Of a DNA stretch of 64,000 bases, positions 11,352-24,900 are shown piece by piece. The translations under genes and the position numbers were made by a program. The stretch is taken from assembly GCA_029851415.1 (NCBI GenBank), contig CM056741.1:164907685-164971684 (forward strand). The letters run 5' to 3'. The stretch's first letter is position 1. Every line of letters begins with the position of its first letter. Source of the DNA: Eretmocerus hayati. Taxonomy: Eukaryota > Arthropoda > Insecta > Hymenoptera > Aphelinidae. The notes below the pieces were generated by a model that was not told the DNA's origin, did no database searches, and saw nothing but the letters and a program-made list of their open reading frames with translations.

Positions 11352-14300
11352 TCTGGCACCATCCTAAATTCTCAAGTCTGGTCTATACACCGCGTCTTGA
11401 CTCTTTTACGCTTTTGTCTGCTTATCTTTTCCTCCACTTGATAAGAATTATCACAGGCTCGACCAATAGTAGAATCTGATTGACTTGTCTTGCGATAAGT
11501 TTACAAACTATATAAATGTGTGTAGAATGCGATGACCACCTTTAATCACTATGAGTAAATAGGTAGGCGTGTTTTCACTCCCGTTTTAGAGTCTATACTC
11601 GCATCTGAGTAGCAGCCGATACGATCACTTATCAATAATAACATTCATAAACTTTGAGACTACGTTCCGTCAACACAATTCTAATTCGTACGATTTTGCG
11701 AAATTACAAATTTTCAAGTCTGCCACTTCATATCAAATCGTCATTAAGTAGCACACTTGTTTCGATGGGTGACATTTTTTTCTCATTTTAGCGATGAATT
11801 TCTGATACGTATATAAAAATCGGTATGGGCTACAGAATATAAATGAGAAATCAGTTCGGTAAAAATGGAAAAAAAAGAGAAGAGGAAGAAATATGTCAAC
11901 AGAAAGAGCATGAAGCGAGATCCAATCTGCAAATGTATGAGGGGGCGAGACTGCAATCAACAGGGAATGCAGCTTATAACTATTGGACGAGCGTCGCCCA
12001 TGGATGCAGGAATTCCTCAATATAAGTTTGCTCCATTTTCAACCTATATTGCTTTAGAAATCAATAGGTATCATGTGATTCATTTCAAATTCAAATTATG
12101 ACTTCCGGAACCCACCGTGGCCGAAACTCAGTTGATCATCAACCACGTGACTTTGTTTTACTGATGGTGGGATAAACAATCAATTATTAGCAGTAAATAT
12201 TGACTGTAATTTATGCTCTTATCAGTGCAAACCAACAGATTTGAGTGCAACTTGAACATTTTGAAGTAAGTTTTTTGGGGACAGATGATTGCAACAAACG
12301 GGTCTACTCGAGGTCCTCAACATTTTCTTTTTAGATATTTAAAATTTTCATTCTTAGTTACCGAAGTGGTAGCCATTTGGAAGCCGGATTCAGTTTCCTA
12401 GGAATTTGAGAATCACTTATATGTTTCATATTTTTGTGTTATCTTACATGTATCTTGAAATTGAAACAGACTTTCTTCCTAAAAAATCACCAAATCAGTT
12501 ATACAAAATCCATCGCTGGATTATTATTTATGGTCAAGATCGATGGTTGAGGAAAAAAAAAAGAAAATATAACCGCGTTTCGACCTTTAGATTTATAAAA
12601 GACCGTGTCACGATCAATCGGATATGGGTTTTAAAAGTCGAACCGAAATAATCCTTCCAATTAATCTCAAGAATTGAAAATTTCGATCACTTTTTGCTTT
12701 CGAGTGATTAAAAAATCTGTTTTTCAAAAATACAGCGTTTGACGGAATTTACGCTACGCAAATAAAAGCGTATCGTAGAAGTCCGATTTTTGAAACCTTT
12801 TTTCATTCTTAAAATTCGTAAAAGTTTCATCGGCCTAAAATAGGAAAATTACTTTAACATGGTTCGTTCTGAAATTTTCAAAGAAAAATTTTGCTCTTCA
12901 AATCTGGAAGATATCATTCATTAATGATTTTGAAATCGTTAAATTACACAAAAGTAGTTTTTAGATGTCATTTTCCGAAAGGAAGTTCAGAAAGTGGAAC
13001 AGTTTTGAGAGATTTGCCAGTAGAACCTCAAGTGAGTAAGCTAATGGCTATACATCATTATAGACTTATAAAGAGATCATGATTCAAATATAGAATTATT
13101 TTATATTTAAATCATGATTAAAAAGCGTCATCTAAATTTATTTTTCTCGTGGTTGAACATCCTATTTTTGACAGTTCTAGAGGACAGTCTTTGATTTACT
13201 ATTGTCGATGTCAAACGGAAACTGCTTTTCTTTATATTGGTCGACCGATACAGCATTTTTCAAGAGTAATTTTCTAAGGTTCATGAATTTTTTCTGACAC
13301 TCCTGAGGTTACCAAACTCTATAGCAAAACACGAGTTCATTTTGAATTTTGAAAATTCCTCTGGAAATTTTCGAAAACTGGGACTATAGAAATTTACTCT
13401 TCACCTCATCATTTTCAAGGATTCGATTCATGATTTCAAAGCTCATCATATTTGGAGTTTATGATCTCTAAGGCCAAAAACTTGCACTAATTTTCAAATC
13501 ACACATCAAGAGAAATCAAAACATCGATAACTAATGATATCTCGACGCAGTTCTCCAATTACTCAACTTACGACACGGATACTCATCCCATCAAACGATC
13601 AAAAGTTTCTCTTCGACATCACGACATCGCAAGTTGCCCGATAAATTTGTTCAACCACGTGTGAAAAGTCATGCTAAAAGTTTTGATCGTTGTACAAACT
13701 ACTAACTGAAGTAGCAAAAGTCCTCCCAAAGATCTAAAGCAACACGTGCGCAAAACTTTGCTCGCTCCAAGATTATATAGTATACAGGAGATTTCTCGAC
13801 TTTGTCCGTAAAAGAAATCTTCGAGAAAATTTCACACCCCGTAGAGCGACGACTATGATCCTACAAATTTGTACGACATGAAAACTTCGAGGTATCCTCA
13901 AGCTCATAAGATATATAATGCAAGCTCAGCCGGTAATACGTGAGCTAACACACCCTTTCCAATATATTTCATCCAGTCTCCATATCCCTCGTATGTTATC
14001 AGTATCCTCAATTCATACTCGACTTTTTTGGCGTCTTTTTTACATTATGGGTCGCAAGCTCTTTTTTTACTTATAGAAATTCTGCGTTACTCACGGTATA
14101 TAACCAGAGAGCTTGCGAGGTACTTGTTGCTTTGATATATCAAAGCTTGCAAGCACATGCGCAAAGATATCGATCCAGAACGATGTTCAGCTTCTGCCTG
14201 TGGCGTATAAAAGCTTGCAAGCCAACTCCGAAGGAGTCCCACACGCTTATCAAGCTTCATACCCGTCGCAACATTAGAAATACCGCATCAAAATACCTCA

Positions 14301-15958
14301 AATCTCATCGATCCTAGATTTTCAGGATCATCTTTATCTTGTGTGTACTCATCATCTTTAAAGGAAATTTTCCATGAGCCTGTGATTTCCAGGTAAGCTG
14401 ATTTCAAACCAGGTGAAAATTGTGAAAATGAAATTAATCTAGTGATTTTGGTGCATGTGCGCGTAGGCGTCTCGAGTCCTTTTGAGCTTGCGCAAGCTTT
14501 GTATGTATAATATAGTTGAGAGCCGGTGACGTTTGACCCAACATCTATATAGATCAAGCTGAATACCTTTCTATATACAGATATATATTATCAATCAATC
14601 CCTTTCGACCCACGCACTTTCATTTCTCTGGGGCTCAGCTTTTTTTTCGTTTTCTGTTTGGATTGACGCCTCTCGATAAAATTGAATTCTCTGAGCTAGA
14701 TTTTATTTACTTTGGTAAACTCTGTGCGGGTGTTGATTCAGATGTAAGTGCACAATCTGTTCACTTGCAAAATTGGCCAACAGCTGTGTGTTTTTAGGCG
14801 GGCAATCATTTTCACGATTCGAGAAAAACGCGTTCCAATAGATGAGTATCGACAGCAATTTGAATTATTGCGCATTATTATTTCAGTATCGAATCAGGTG
14901 ATTGCTTATTCTATGTTTGCTTTTTGATGATTAAATTGATGTACGAGGGTGGGTGATTGAAGGCTCGTTTGATACGATGATTATGTGTATTCGCGTGTGA
15001 CGGAACGTAGAAAAACAAGAATCGATCGAGTAAATTGGGGGAAGATTCGACCACGTGATAAAGTCATTGGACACTTGCTTTAGGCGTGAGTAAGATATAT
15101 ATGTGTAACAGGGTCATCCGATGCGACCATAACACTGAATTATTCATTAAGTTTCGATCTGTTTAGGAGGTGTCTACTAAGAATCACTTTCTGATGATGT
15201 TGTAATACTCGGATGTCGTTTACTGCTTGGAACGCGTTATCAAAAATCGATGGGAAGAACAAACTCGTTCTCACAATTTTCAAGTGTTTTCTTATTATTT
15301 CACACATAACTGATTATACAAACATTAATACAGGAATAATTGTTAATTAAGATAATCTTCAAGGTTTACTATGAAATATTTATCAAATTCTAAGAGAGCT
15401 TCGACAGTGTTCAGGACTAAGAAAATTATGTATTGTATTACATGGTCGAGATGCGTATATATTATTGAAGTGTCTGGCAGCGTATGTACATACATTAGGG
15501 TGGTTCAATGTTACGTCTTCGTGGGTGTCACTGGTGGCGTGAGATATCCTCCCTTTATTTTACTCATTGCTACATCAGCGTTATCCTCGAGACCGGATCG
15601 ATCTGGCGTAGTTTAGTTCCTCGAGGAATTTCACCCCATTTCAGCTCCATCGCAAGCCGCTCTCGAACATTCTTTACTCGACCTATATTCAAGCGACTTG
15701 AAAATATATAGAACCAGCCTCGATCACCGTACATTCTTTTCCAAGAGAACTTCTATACAATAATCGTCCTTGAAAATAGTACAGAATTGAAAAAAAAAAC
15801 TCACGCGCATGAGGAATAATTTTTTTGAAAGCTTTGCAAGCTCACGAGAAGCATTTATATTTTCTGTTCAGAATCGATAAACTTATTAATTCCAACAGAG
15901 ACTTTTATGGAAAAATCAAGTTCTTACTTAATTAATCCATTGATATCAGGTATAAATA
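11352..15958. other. Long intergenic stretch
   Basis: AT-rich, about 4.6 kb. Short words such as AAGCTTGCAAGC recur at 14,100-14,240 and near 14,490 without forming a clear element. One minus-strand stretch near 14,390-14,300 is flanked by splice-like signals (SWKISFKDDEYTQDKDD) but has no partner exons. It should also contain the promoter and 5' non-coding exon of the following secreted-protein gene, because an acceptor-like TATCAG lies just before its ATG. Confidence 0.4.
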
Positions 15959-18900
15959 ATGAGGGTGGAGTACACTATGGTCGTGCTGGCTGCGGGCCTG
16001 GTCAGTAGTCTTGATCTTAGCAAAACGAAGCTTACTTCGCAGCGAGGACACATTTCCTCGTCATTAGATAAGGAGCAATCGCTTAGGAGTGCTCTTGACG
16101 CCGTTACAAGAAAGCAGAGATCTCTGGACCAGGATTCATCTCTCGATTCAGCTTATTATGCAGAGTCAGCGCCAACATCTTTCAAATCGTTCGATCAAGA
16201 CGCACAACATGAGCAACCACATCAGCAGCGCAAGCTTCACAGGCAACAGGTTTCATCGGATGGCATCGGTGGCCCTGATGACGAGCTCGCTTTCATTCCG
16301 CTTGGTGAGTTACGGTCTTCTCGCATTTTTACATCATGACCTAAGAATTGAACTTTCTGATGTAAATTTATTCGATATCATTGATTTAATACATTCTGGC
16401 GAGCAGCATCAAAGTGTGGAATTCGCAGCCAGTCTGTCAATATTGAAAGCCAGATCTATTATACTCTGAATATATTTCCAAATATTTTTCTTACGTTAAA
16501 AGTCTCTATCAACTTATAGTCACGAAAACCCACTTGTTCAGCAGATTCTACAACTCGAATTCGAATTTTGACGCTCTGTAGAATAATCCATTCATAATTA
16601 AATTATGATTGCCAAATTACAGTGCAAATTAAGTAAATATTTTTATAGTAAAAAGATCTAATGGAAGACATCATCTTTTTTAGTCAAGCTCACAAAGTAG
16701 AACTTCGAAATTACTTGAACAGTTTTATGACCTTTAAAACCTTGGCAAATGGAAATCTTTTACAACAACCCCAAAGATATTCAAAACTGTGTCAAACTCA
16801 TCGACTTGCTTATGAAAACGTGACTTGCAAGACGGAATGCCCAGAAGTTCATATTTCGAAATACTATACTATAAAATATGACAGAAACTTGCGTTCAGAC
16901 GGCGAATCTAGTTCTATTTAATCATTGTCAACCGGGATAACTTTGAACAGCCGGGGTAACTTTGGAACACCCAAGATGAACTTTGTACATTTCCGCGGAC
17001 TGAAAAACAGGTTATTCGGTTCATTAGTCAGATTCATATACAATTTTTTGCATCAATGTGGGAGTTCCGATCAGCTGCGTGTTCATTTATTACAAGCTTT
17101 TTCGAACAGATAATTTTGAAGCGAAAAAAAGTTGCTCCAAACAAATGGTCTCGTTCGAGTACTCATAGACCAAACCTCAAATGATGGCGCTAGATTTTAC
17201 TGAACCATATGCAGGATCAATATTTTGTCGATTCCATCTTTACAGTGTTGTATTTTCACCTTAACTCAATTTTTAGCGTAAAAACTGAAAAATGTTTTTA
17301 TACCGAATCGGGGTAACTTCGAAACACTTGAATGAGGAAATACACGATTTCTCGAGGTATGGGATAACTTTGGAGCACTCCAGAAAACTGAAAAGAATCA
17401 GTTTTTTTCGGATACCGGGCAGGGTGGAACTCTTGGTGATTGAGCTCCACGAAAAACACACTAAAGGTTCAAAAATCTTTTCGGCGAGACCCACCTTGAC
17501 TTGTAGGAGCCTTGTATTAATGATACTGGTAAATCGAATTTCCCAGAATATATAAATGAATTTTAAGCGATAACTCATTCCATTATCGAGAATTCTCACT
17601 TTCACTCCTACTGTTCCAATGTAAGGGGATCTAGTTTTGGAACACATCTTTGAACACCGATACATTCGCCCAAAGACGTCCGAATAGACCTTTTGTACCC
17701 ATCAATTGAAAGCTGGAATTGTAAGCTTTTGATCAAGGATACAGTGCTTTTTTGATGTAAGACGTACAAATGACAGGTGAATTAAAATAAAAGTGTTCAA
17801 TGGTGTTCGAAAGCTCCTCCGGTTGACGGTATTGTCTAACACAAAATCTAAAATTCTCGAAAAGTGAGAGAGACTTTATCAAAGACTCTAATACAAAGCC
17901 ACGAAGAGTCTCTTCAGTTAAAATATATCGTGCACAGGATTCTCGACTCAATACTTCAGAGCTTTCAGTCATATAATTACAATTTTTCACCTTCCTTCAG
18001 AGGGTGCAGGTCAACAGGAAACTATTGGTCATGGCTATCAACACTTGAACAACAGACAGCTCAATCGTGCGCTGTTAGAGTACCTCTATAACACTGATCA
18101 GGTACTATTATCTCCCACTCTGATCTTCATTTAATGTAGAGTTATATACCAGTAATTCTCATCGATAAATTTGAATTGATAGGATCAGGATGATCCGCAA
18201 GCACAATCAGTATTCCGTGAGCGTGCAAATAGCCCAGACAGTCGTAAGAGAAGTCAAAGCACGGAACGACGAAGGCTTACCGAAGAGGATTTGGACAGAA
18301 TCTTTTCCCCCGAAGGATACCTAGACGATGAAGAAGATCCAAGACAACTCGATGAAGATGACTACGAGAGGACTCTTGACGCCCTTTACAATGACCACTC
18401 GAGGCAGCCTGAAAAACTCTCCATCAGGTAATTTTGATATTTTGTGGATCAAATACGCTGCTAAAAGTGATTAGCAGAAAGCTTTCTCCAAGCGTCATAT
18501 GATGATAATTAGAATAACCAGACCATCATCATTCGATAGATCTCGCAGAAAAAAATCATAGTTTAGGTCATTTAGATTGAGATAAATGAGTCATGAAGGA
18601 AGGTAGGAGGAAAAATTGAATATTAAGGGAAATTTTCCTTTATTTTTTGAATTATTTTTTGGAGGGAGCTTTTTAGAAGGATTTGAGCCATCTAGTCTTA
18701 GGTTTTTTCGATGATATCTATTAGTTGGTTGAGACAGAATTTGGATGCGGTAGGTTTAAAAAGGCTCAAATAAAATTTTTGGTGAAAATTTTGATTTTTT
18801 TGAAAATTTGAGATCTGTAGAGATTAAATGGAATTTCGGTAGTAACCAATCGATAGATCTCGCAGAAAAAATCATAGTTTAGGTCATCAAGATTGAGATA

Positions 18901-21900
18901 AATGAGTCATGAAGGAAGGTAGGAGGAAAAATTGAATATTGAGGGAAATTTTCCTTTATTTTTTGAATTATTTTTTGGAGGGAGCTTTTTAGAAGGATTT
19001 GAGCCATCTAGTCTTAGGTTTTTTCGATGATATCTATTAGTTGGTTGAGACAGAATTTGGATGCGGTAGGTTTAAAAAGGCTCAAAAAAAATTTTTTGGT
19101 GAAAATTTTGATTTTTTTGGAAATTTGAGATCTGTAGAGATTAAATGGAATTTTGGTATTAACCAATCGATAGATCCCGCAGAAAAAATCATAGTTTAGG
19201 TCATCAAGATTGAGATAAATGAGTCATGAAGGAAGGTAGGAGGAAAAATTGAATATTAAGGGAAATTTTCCTTTATTTTTTGAATTATTTTTTGGAGGGA
19301 GCTTTTTAGAAGGATTTGAGCCATCTAGTCTTAGGTTTTTTCGATGATATCTATTAGTTGGTTGAGACAGAATTTGGATGCGGTAGGTTTAAAAAGGCTC
19401 AAAAAAAAATTTTTGATGCAAATTTTGATTTTTTTGGCAATTTGAGATCTGTAGAGATTAAATGGAATTTCGGTATTAACCAATCGATAGATCTCGCAGA
19501 AAAAATCATAGTTTAGGTCATCAAGATTGAGATAAATGAGTCATGAAGGAAGGTAGGAGGAAAAATTGAATATTAAGGGAAATTTTCCTTTATTTTTTGA
19601 ATTATTTTTTGGAGGGAGCTTTTTAGAAGGATTTGAGCCATCTAGTCTTAGGTTTTTTCGATGATATCTATTAGTTGGTTGAGACAGAATTTGGATGCGG
19701 TAGGTTTAAAAAGGCTCAAAAAAAAATTTTTGGTGAAAATTTTGATTTTTTTGAAAATTTGAGATCTATAGAGATCAAATGAAATTTCGGTATTAACCAA
19801 TCGATAGATCTCGCAGAAAAAATCATAGTTTAGGTGACTCAATTTGTTGTGAGAGTGTGTGGGAAAAAGATATTTATGTATTAAAAGTTGAAATTTGAGC
19901 ACTTTTTGTTCAAAAAGCCCATGGATCAAATTTGACTGGGAGCCGAAAGGTGCCAAATCACTGGGCTCTCAGAAATTGGATTCTCTACAACTCGTAGAAA
20001 GCCAAAAGTTGATAAGGCGAATAGTAAAAGAGAAAGCGTGTCCGATAGAAAACAACACACACACACACACACACACATACACGGAAATACGCTGCTAAAT
20101 GAGATTAGCAGAATGCTTTCTCTTAGCGAAATAGTTTAAGAGGTTCACTGAAACTAATGAGAAATTTGCAAAACTGATCAAATTCCAAAATGATGATTGG
20201 GATTCCTACAGAATAGTTTTATTTTTTAATCTAATTTAATTGCATTTCATATCAGACTCACAATCCAATAATTGGATCCAACCAATCGATGTAGAATGAG
20301 GGAGAAGTATCTCTCTAGTTCATTAAAAGGTGGATAGATTAGTTGTAGAGGGAGATATGAGGATAAAATGAATTTTAGCTGCAATTTTCTTCTAATATTT
20401 TGGGTTATTATTACGAGATTCACTTTTAGGGGAATTAAGATGACCTAAACTGGGGTTTTTCATGGAAGATATGTAGTCTGGTTGAGGGAAAATTTTAATA
20501 TAGTTGGTGAGAAGATCATTAAAATGGAGTTTTTTAAAAAAATTTGGATTTTTCGGGAATAAATTGGATTTTGAATGTATTTAAAAGGATTTTGAAAAAT
20601 TCGGTATCAACTAATCGATTTAGAACGATGAAAAAGTATAAACTTACAAGGGGAGGCCCAACCTTGCGGAACACGGGTCTTGATGAAACTCTGGGGATCA
20701 TCTTGTTTCGGTGAGAAATGAAGGTCTCTTAAAGGATTCAATCTAATGGGCCTCCTATCCCGAGATATAGCTATCGAGATTAACATTGTTCATATAGGCT
20801 CATGTTAAAAAGGCACATATATAGATATACTAACAATGCTAACCTCTATAGCTATATCTCGGGATAGGGGGCCCATTGGACTAAATCCTTTAAGAGACCT
20901 TCATTTCTCACCAAAACAAGATGATCCCCAGAGTTTCATCAAAATCCGTGTTCCGCAAGGTTGGACCTCTCCTTGTTAGTTGAGTAAAATTTGTATATAC
21001 TAGTTTAGGGGGTGGGTAATAGCGGAAAATGAATTTTAGATGCGATTTCCTTCTAATATTTTGAGTTATTATAAGGAGATTGCCTTTTAGGGGAATTCAG
21101 ATGACCTAATCTAGGGTTTTCCATGGAATATATGTAGTATGGTTGAGGGCAAATTTTAATATAGTTGGTGTAAGGATTATCAAAATGGAGTATTTTGAAA
21201 AAATTTGGATTTTTCGGGAATTAATCGGATTTTGAATGTATTAAAATGGATTTTGAGAAAATTCGGTATCAACCAATCGATTTAGAACGATGAAAAAGTA
21301 TCAACTTAGTTGAGTAAAATTTGAATAAAGTAATTTAGAGGAGAGATATGAGGAAAGTATGAATATTGAACAAAATATTTTTGTATATTTTGAGTTATTT
21401 TTGTGAGGAAAATAGTTATCGGGATTTGGGCTACCTAAAGTGATTTTTTTAACAAAACGTGTAATTTGGTTAAAACAGAATTTCGATAGAATAGGTCTAA
21501 ACATGCTCAAATTGCTGTTTTTGTTGGAAATTTTGGTTTTTTTATAAAAATTTACGTTGATGGAGTTTGAATGGAATTTCGGTATTAACCAAAAGATAGA
21601 TTGAGCCAAAAAAACCATAGCCTAGGTAATCAAAATTGGGGTAAGGTAAAGTTAGAAAGAAATATTTTAGTATAAAAGTAAACAATTTCAGCGATTTTAC
21701 CTCAAAAAACGTTTAAATTAAATTCGATTTGGAGAGGAGACCAGGCAAATCACTGGTCTCATCTCTGAGACATTCTCTACAACTTGTAGAAAAGCAAAAA
21801 TCGATAGAGTGGAGTGTAGAAGAGAAAGCGTGGCGCAAAAAAACAACACATACACACACACACACAGACACAGACAAAGGGCCGGAGAGATGAGTCACTG

Positions 21901-24900
21901 GGGGGTTTTTGAGGATTATAAGGGGAAAAGTGTTACTTACAATCGTTAGATTTTGGCGAGAGGAATAAGATGGTCAAAGCACTTTTTTGATAAGATGAAT
22001 TATGTTGAAGAAAATATTGGGTTGAATGGGAGTATTTTGAAAAAATTTGGATTTTTCGGGAATAAATGGGATTTTGAATGTATTAAAACGGATTTTGAGA
22101 AAATTCGGTATCAACCAATCGATTTAGAACGATGAAAAAGTATCAACTTAGTTGAGTAAAATTTGAATAAAGTAGTTTAGAGGAGAGATATGAGGAAAGT
22201 ATGAATATTGAAAAAAATATTTTTGTATATTTTGAGTTATTTTTTTGAGGAAAATAGTTATGGGGATTTGGGCTACCTAAAGTGAGGTTTTTTTAGCAAA
22301 ACGAGTAATTTGGTTAAAACAGAATTTCGATAGAATAGGTCTAAACATGCTCAAATTGCTGTTTTTGTTGGAAATTTTGGTTTTTTTATAAAAATTCACG
22401 TTGATGGAGTTTGAATGGGATTTCGGTATTAACCAAAAGATAGATTGAGCCAAAAAAACCGTAGTCTAGGTAATCAAAATTGGGGTAAGGCAAAGTTAGA
22501 AAGAGATATTTTAGTATGAAAGTACACAATTTCAGCGATTTTGCCTAAAAAATCGTTTAAATTAAATTCGATTTGGAGAGGAGACCAGGCAAATCACTGG
22601 TCTCATCTCTGAGACATTCTCTACAACTTGTAGAAAAGCAAAAATCGATAAAGTGGAGTGTAGAAGAGAAAGCGTGGCGCAAAAAAAAACAACACACATA
22701 CACACACACACACAGACACAGACAAAGGGCCGGAGAGATGAGTCACTGGGGGGTTTTTGAGGATTATAAGGGGAAAAGTGTTACTTACAATCGTTAGATT
22801 TTGGCGAGAGGAATAAGATGGTTAAAGCACTTTTTTGATAAGATGAATTATGTTGAATAAAATATTGAGTTGAATGGAAAAATTGATCAAAAATTCGCTG
22901 TGTCAAAAACAAAGCTTTCTCTTTAGAGAAAGCAAAAGGGGTGCATAAATGAGTCTCTGACGGGTTTGGAAGGGAATTAGGAGGAAAAGTGTTACCTACA
23001 TTTGATAGATTTGGGCGAGAGGAAGAGAATGGTCTGTGGCTTTTTTAGATAAAAGGAATTTTGTTGAATAATATGTTGGTTTTAATGAAAAATTTGATCA
23101 AATTTTCGTTGGGGTGAAAACAAAGCTTTCTCTTTAGAGAAAGCAAAAGTAGGCTATGATAGTGTGTTCCGGCTACGGGAAAGATATGAGCAAAGATTAT
23201 GTTGAATTTTAGCGAATTGCAAACCCTGTATCGACAAATTTTGAAGGACGAAGCTCTGGAGCAGCTGATGAAAGAAAAACAGCAAGAAAGGGAATATCCT
23301 AGGTACATGGATCGTCGCAATGTGCATGCACATTATCCACTCTTCGTTCGAGACTACAAAAATGACTGGGACACTGCAAAACGCTTCCCTGTGTCAAAGA
23401 GAAGTACAAAAGCTGCTATCAAGAAGAGAATGATTCCTGATCCAAAGGTAATCTTTCAATTCTGATCTCATAACACTATAGCTGTTAGGTAAAAGTTTCT
23501 TTACGTCAAAGGGAATTTATTTCTGAATCGGAACCTGACTCGTTACGCAAAATTTGACAAAGTTCTTGAAAAATCACGCCCACGATACGATATTACAAAT
23601 TTGGATTCTTATTGTAGGCTGGCCCAGGGCTCGGTGCAGCAATATCGAGCGCCCATTCGCCCGATCACGCACATCCACACGAGACGGAAACCCACGATCA
23701 CGACCACAGTAGTCACAATCACGCCCACGAAAAGAACGAGGCTCATCTGAATCAGCAGCATAATCACACCAATCACGAGGCAATCGAAAAGGGTTCCAAG
23801 GAAATAGCTGTCAAGACGTCGAATGATAAGAGCTCAAAAGACCACTCGATCAGTGTGAGCAAGAAAAGCATCGATTGGTCAAACTACTTTGGCATTGATC
23901 GCAGAAGGAAGAAGTCTGTGTATTTGGGAAGACCCGATACTCAAGACCAAGATAACGAGTATCTCCTGCAGCGTTATTATGAGGTGACGACTTTACCAAC
24001 TAAAATAAAATTCTCTCAGAAAATTTCATCTATAATAAGTATACTAATGAATGTCAATATCATTCAGACAATGGCGGAAAATCTGAATCCATCGGGCAGA
24101 GATGTCAGTGGAAAACGTGACAAAATGCAGCAGGCCGATTCTCGTTTGAAAAATCAGATGGTTGACGAGGCTATACAAATTGGTTCTCAGCAGGACGTGG
24201 ACAATCAAAAGGTGAATGATGATATATTTACACAGCTAACGACAGCCTATCAAAAGCAGATGCTCAGAAAGGCTCTGAATGAGCTTAATGCTGAAGTTGC
24301 CGCTAATAAACATCGTATGGATCAGATCAGGGATACGCAGAGTAATCATACCCAAATTGGTATGGGCGATGTTGCGGATGGACAGCATTCTTCTGGGTCA
24401 AATGCCAGGAGCGAGAAGCGCAACAAAGACGGATTAGAAGCTTTGCGAGGTACGGCACGCGGCACTTCATTTATTGATAAAATACGGTGGTTACCATGCT
24501 GTTCTGATTTTTTCAAATCAGGATCGTGTGCATCTTCCCAAAAATTAGAAACTGATGATAAATTCTTCACACCTGAAACTTATTCTTGAAACAATGATTT
24601 AGGAGCCCTTCTTACGTCTCTATTAGTTATCCAATGAAACTCTGATTGTGAAGAAGTACAAGCCAAACTGTAACTTAAGATCAGATTCATTGGTCACAAT
24701 AGGCCACTTATTGCGAGAATATATATTTCTTATTGTATGACAGGCTAAACAATACTTGTACCGTTTTCAAACTGACATGTATCGAATGGACACGTAAAAA
24801 CTATGATTTTCACAGATTTACTAAGAATTTTTCCACGTGGATTTTCTGTTTGAAAAACGAGAAAAAATTGAATGTGATTTCAATTGTTTGTTTCAACAGA

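Noticed and set aside
17273..17665. 130-codon minus-strand frame in intron 1 of the secreted-protein gene
   Set aside because: Overlaps the scattered GGGTAACTTTGGAACAC words and has no start context or homology that I can see.
18534..22870. CRISPR-like array
   Set aside because: Repeats are tandem 317-bp and 842-bp units in a eukaryotic intron without spacers, so they are satellite-type repeats.
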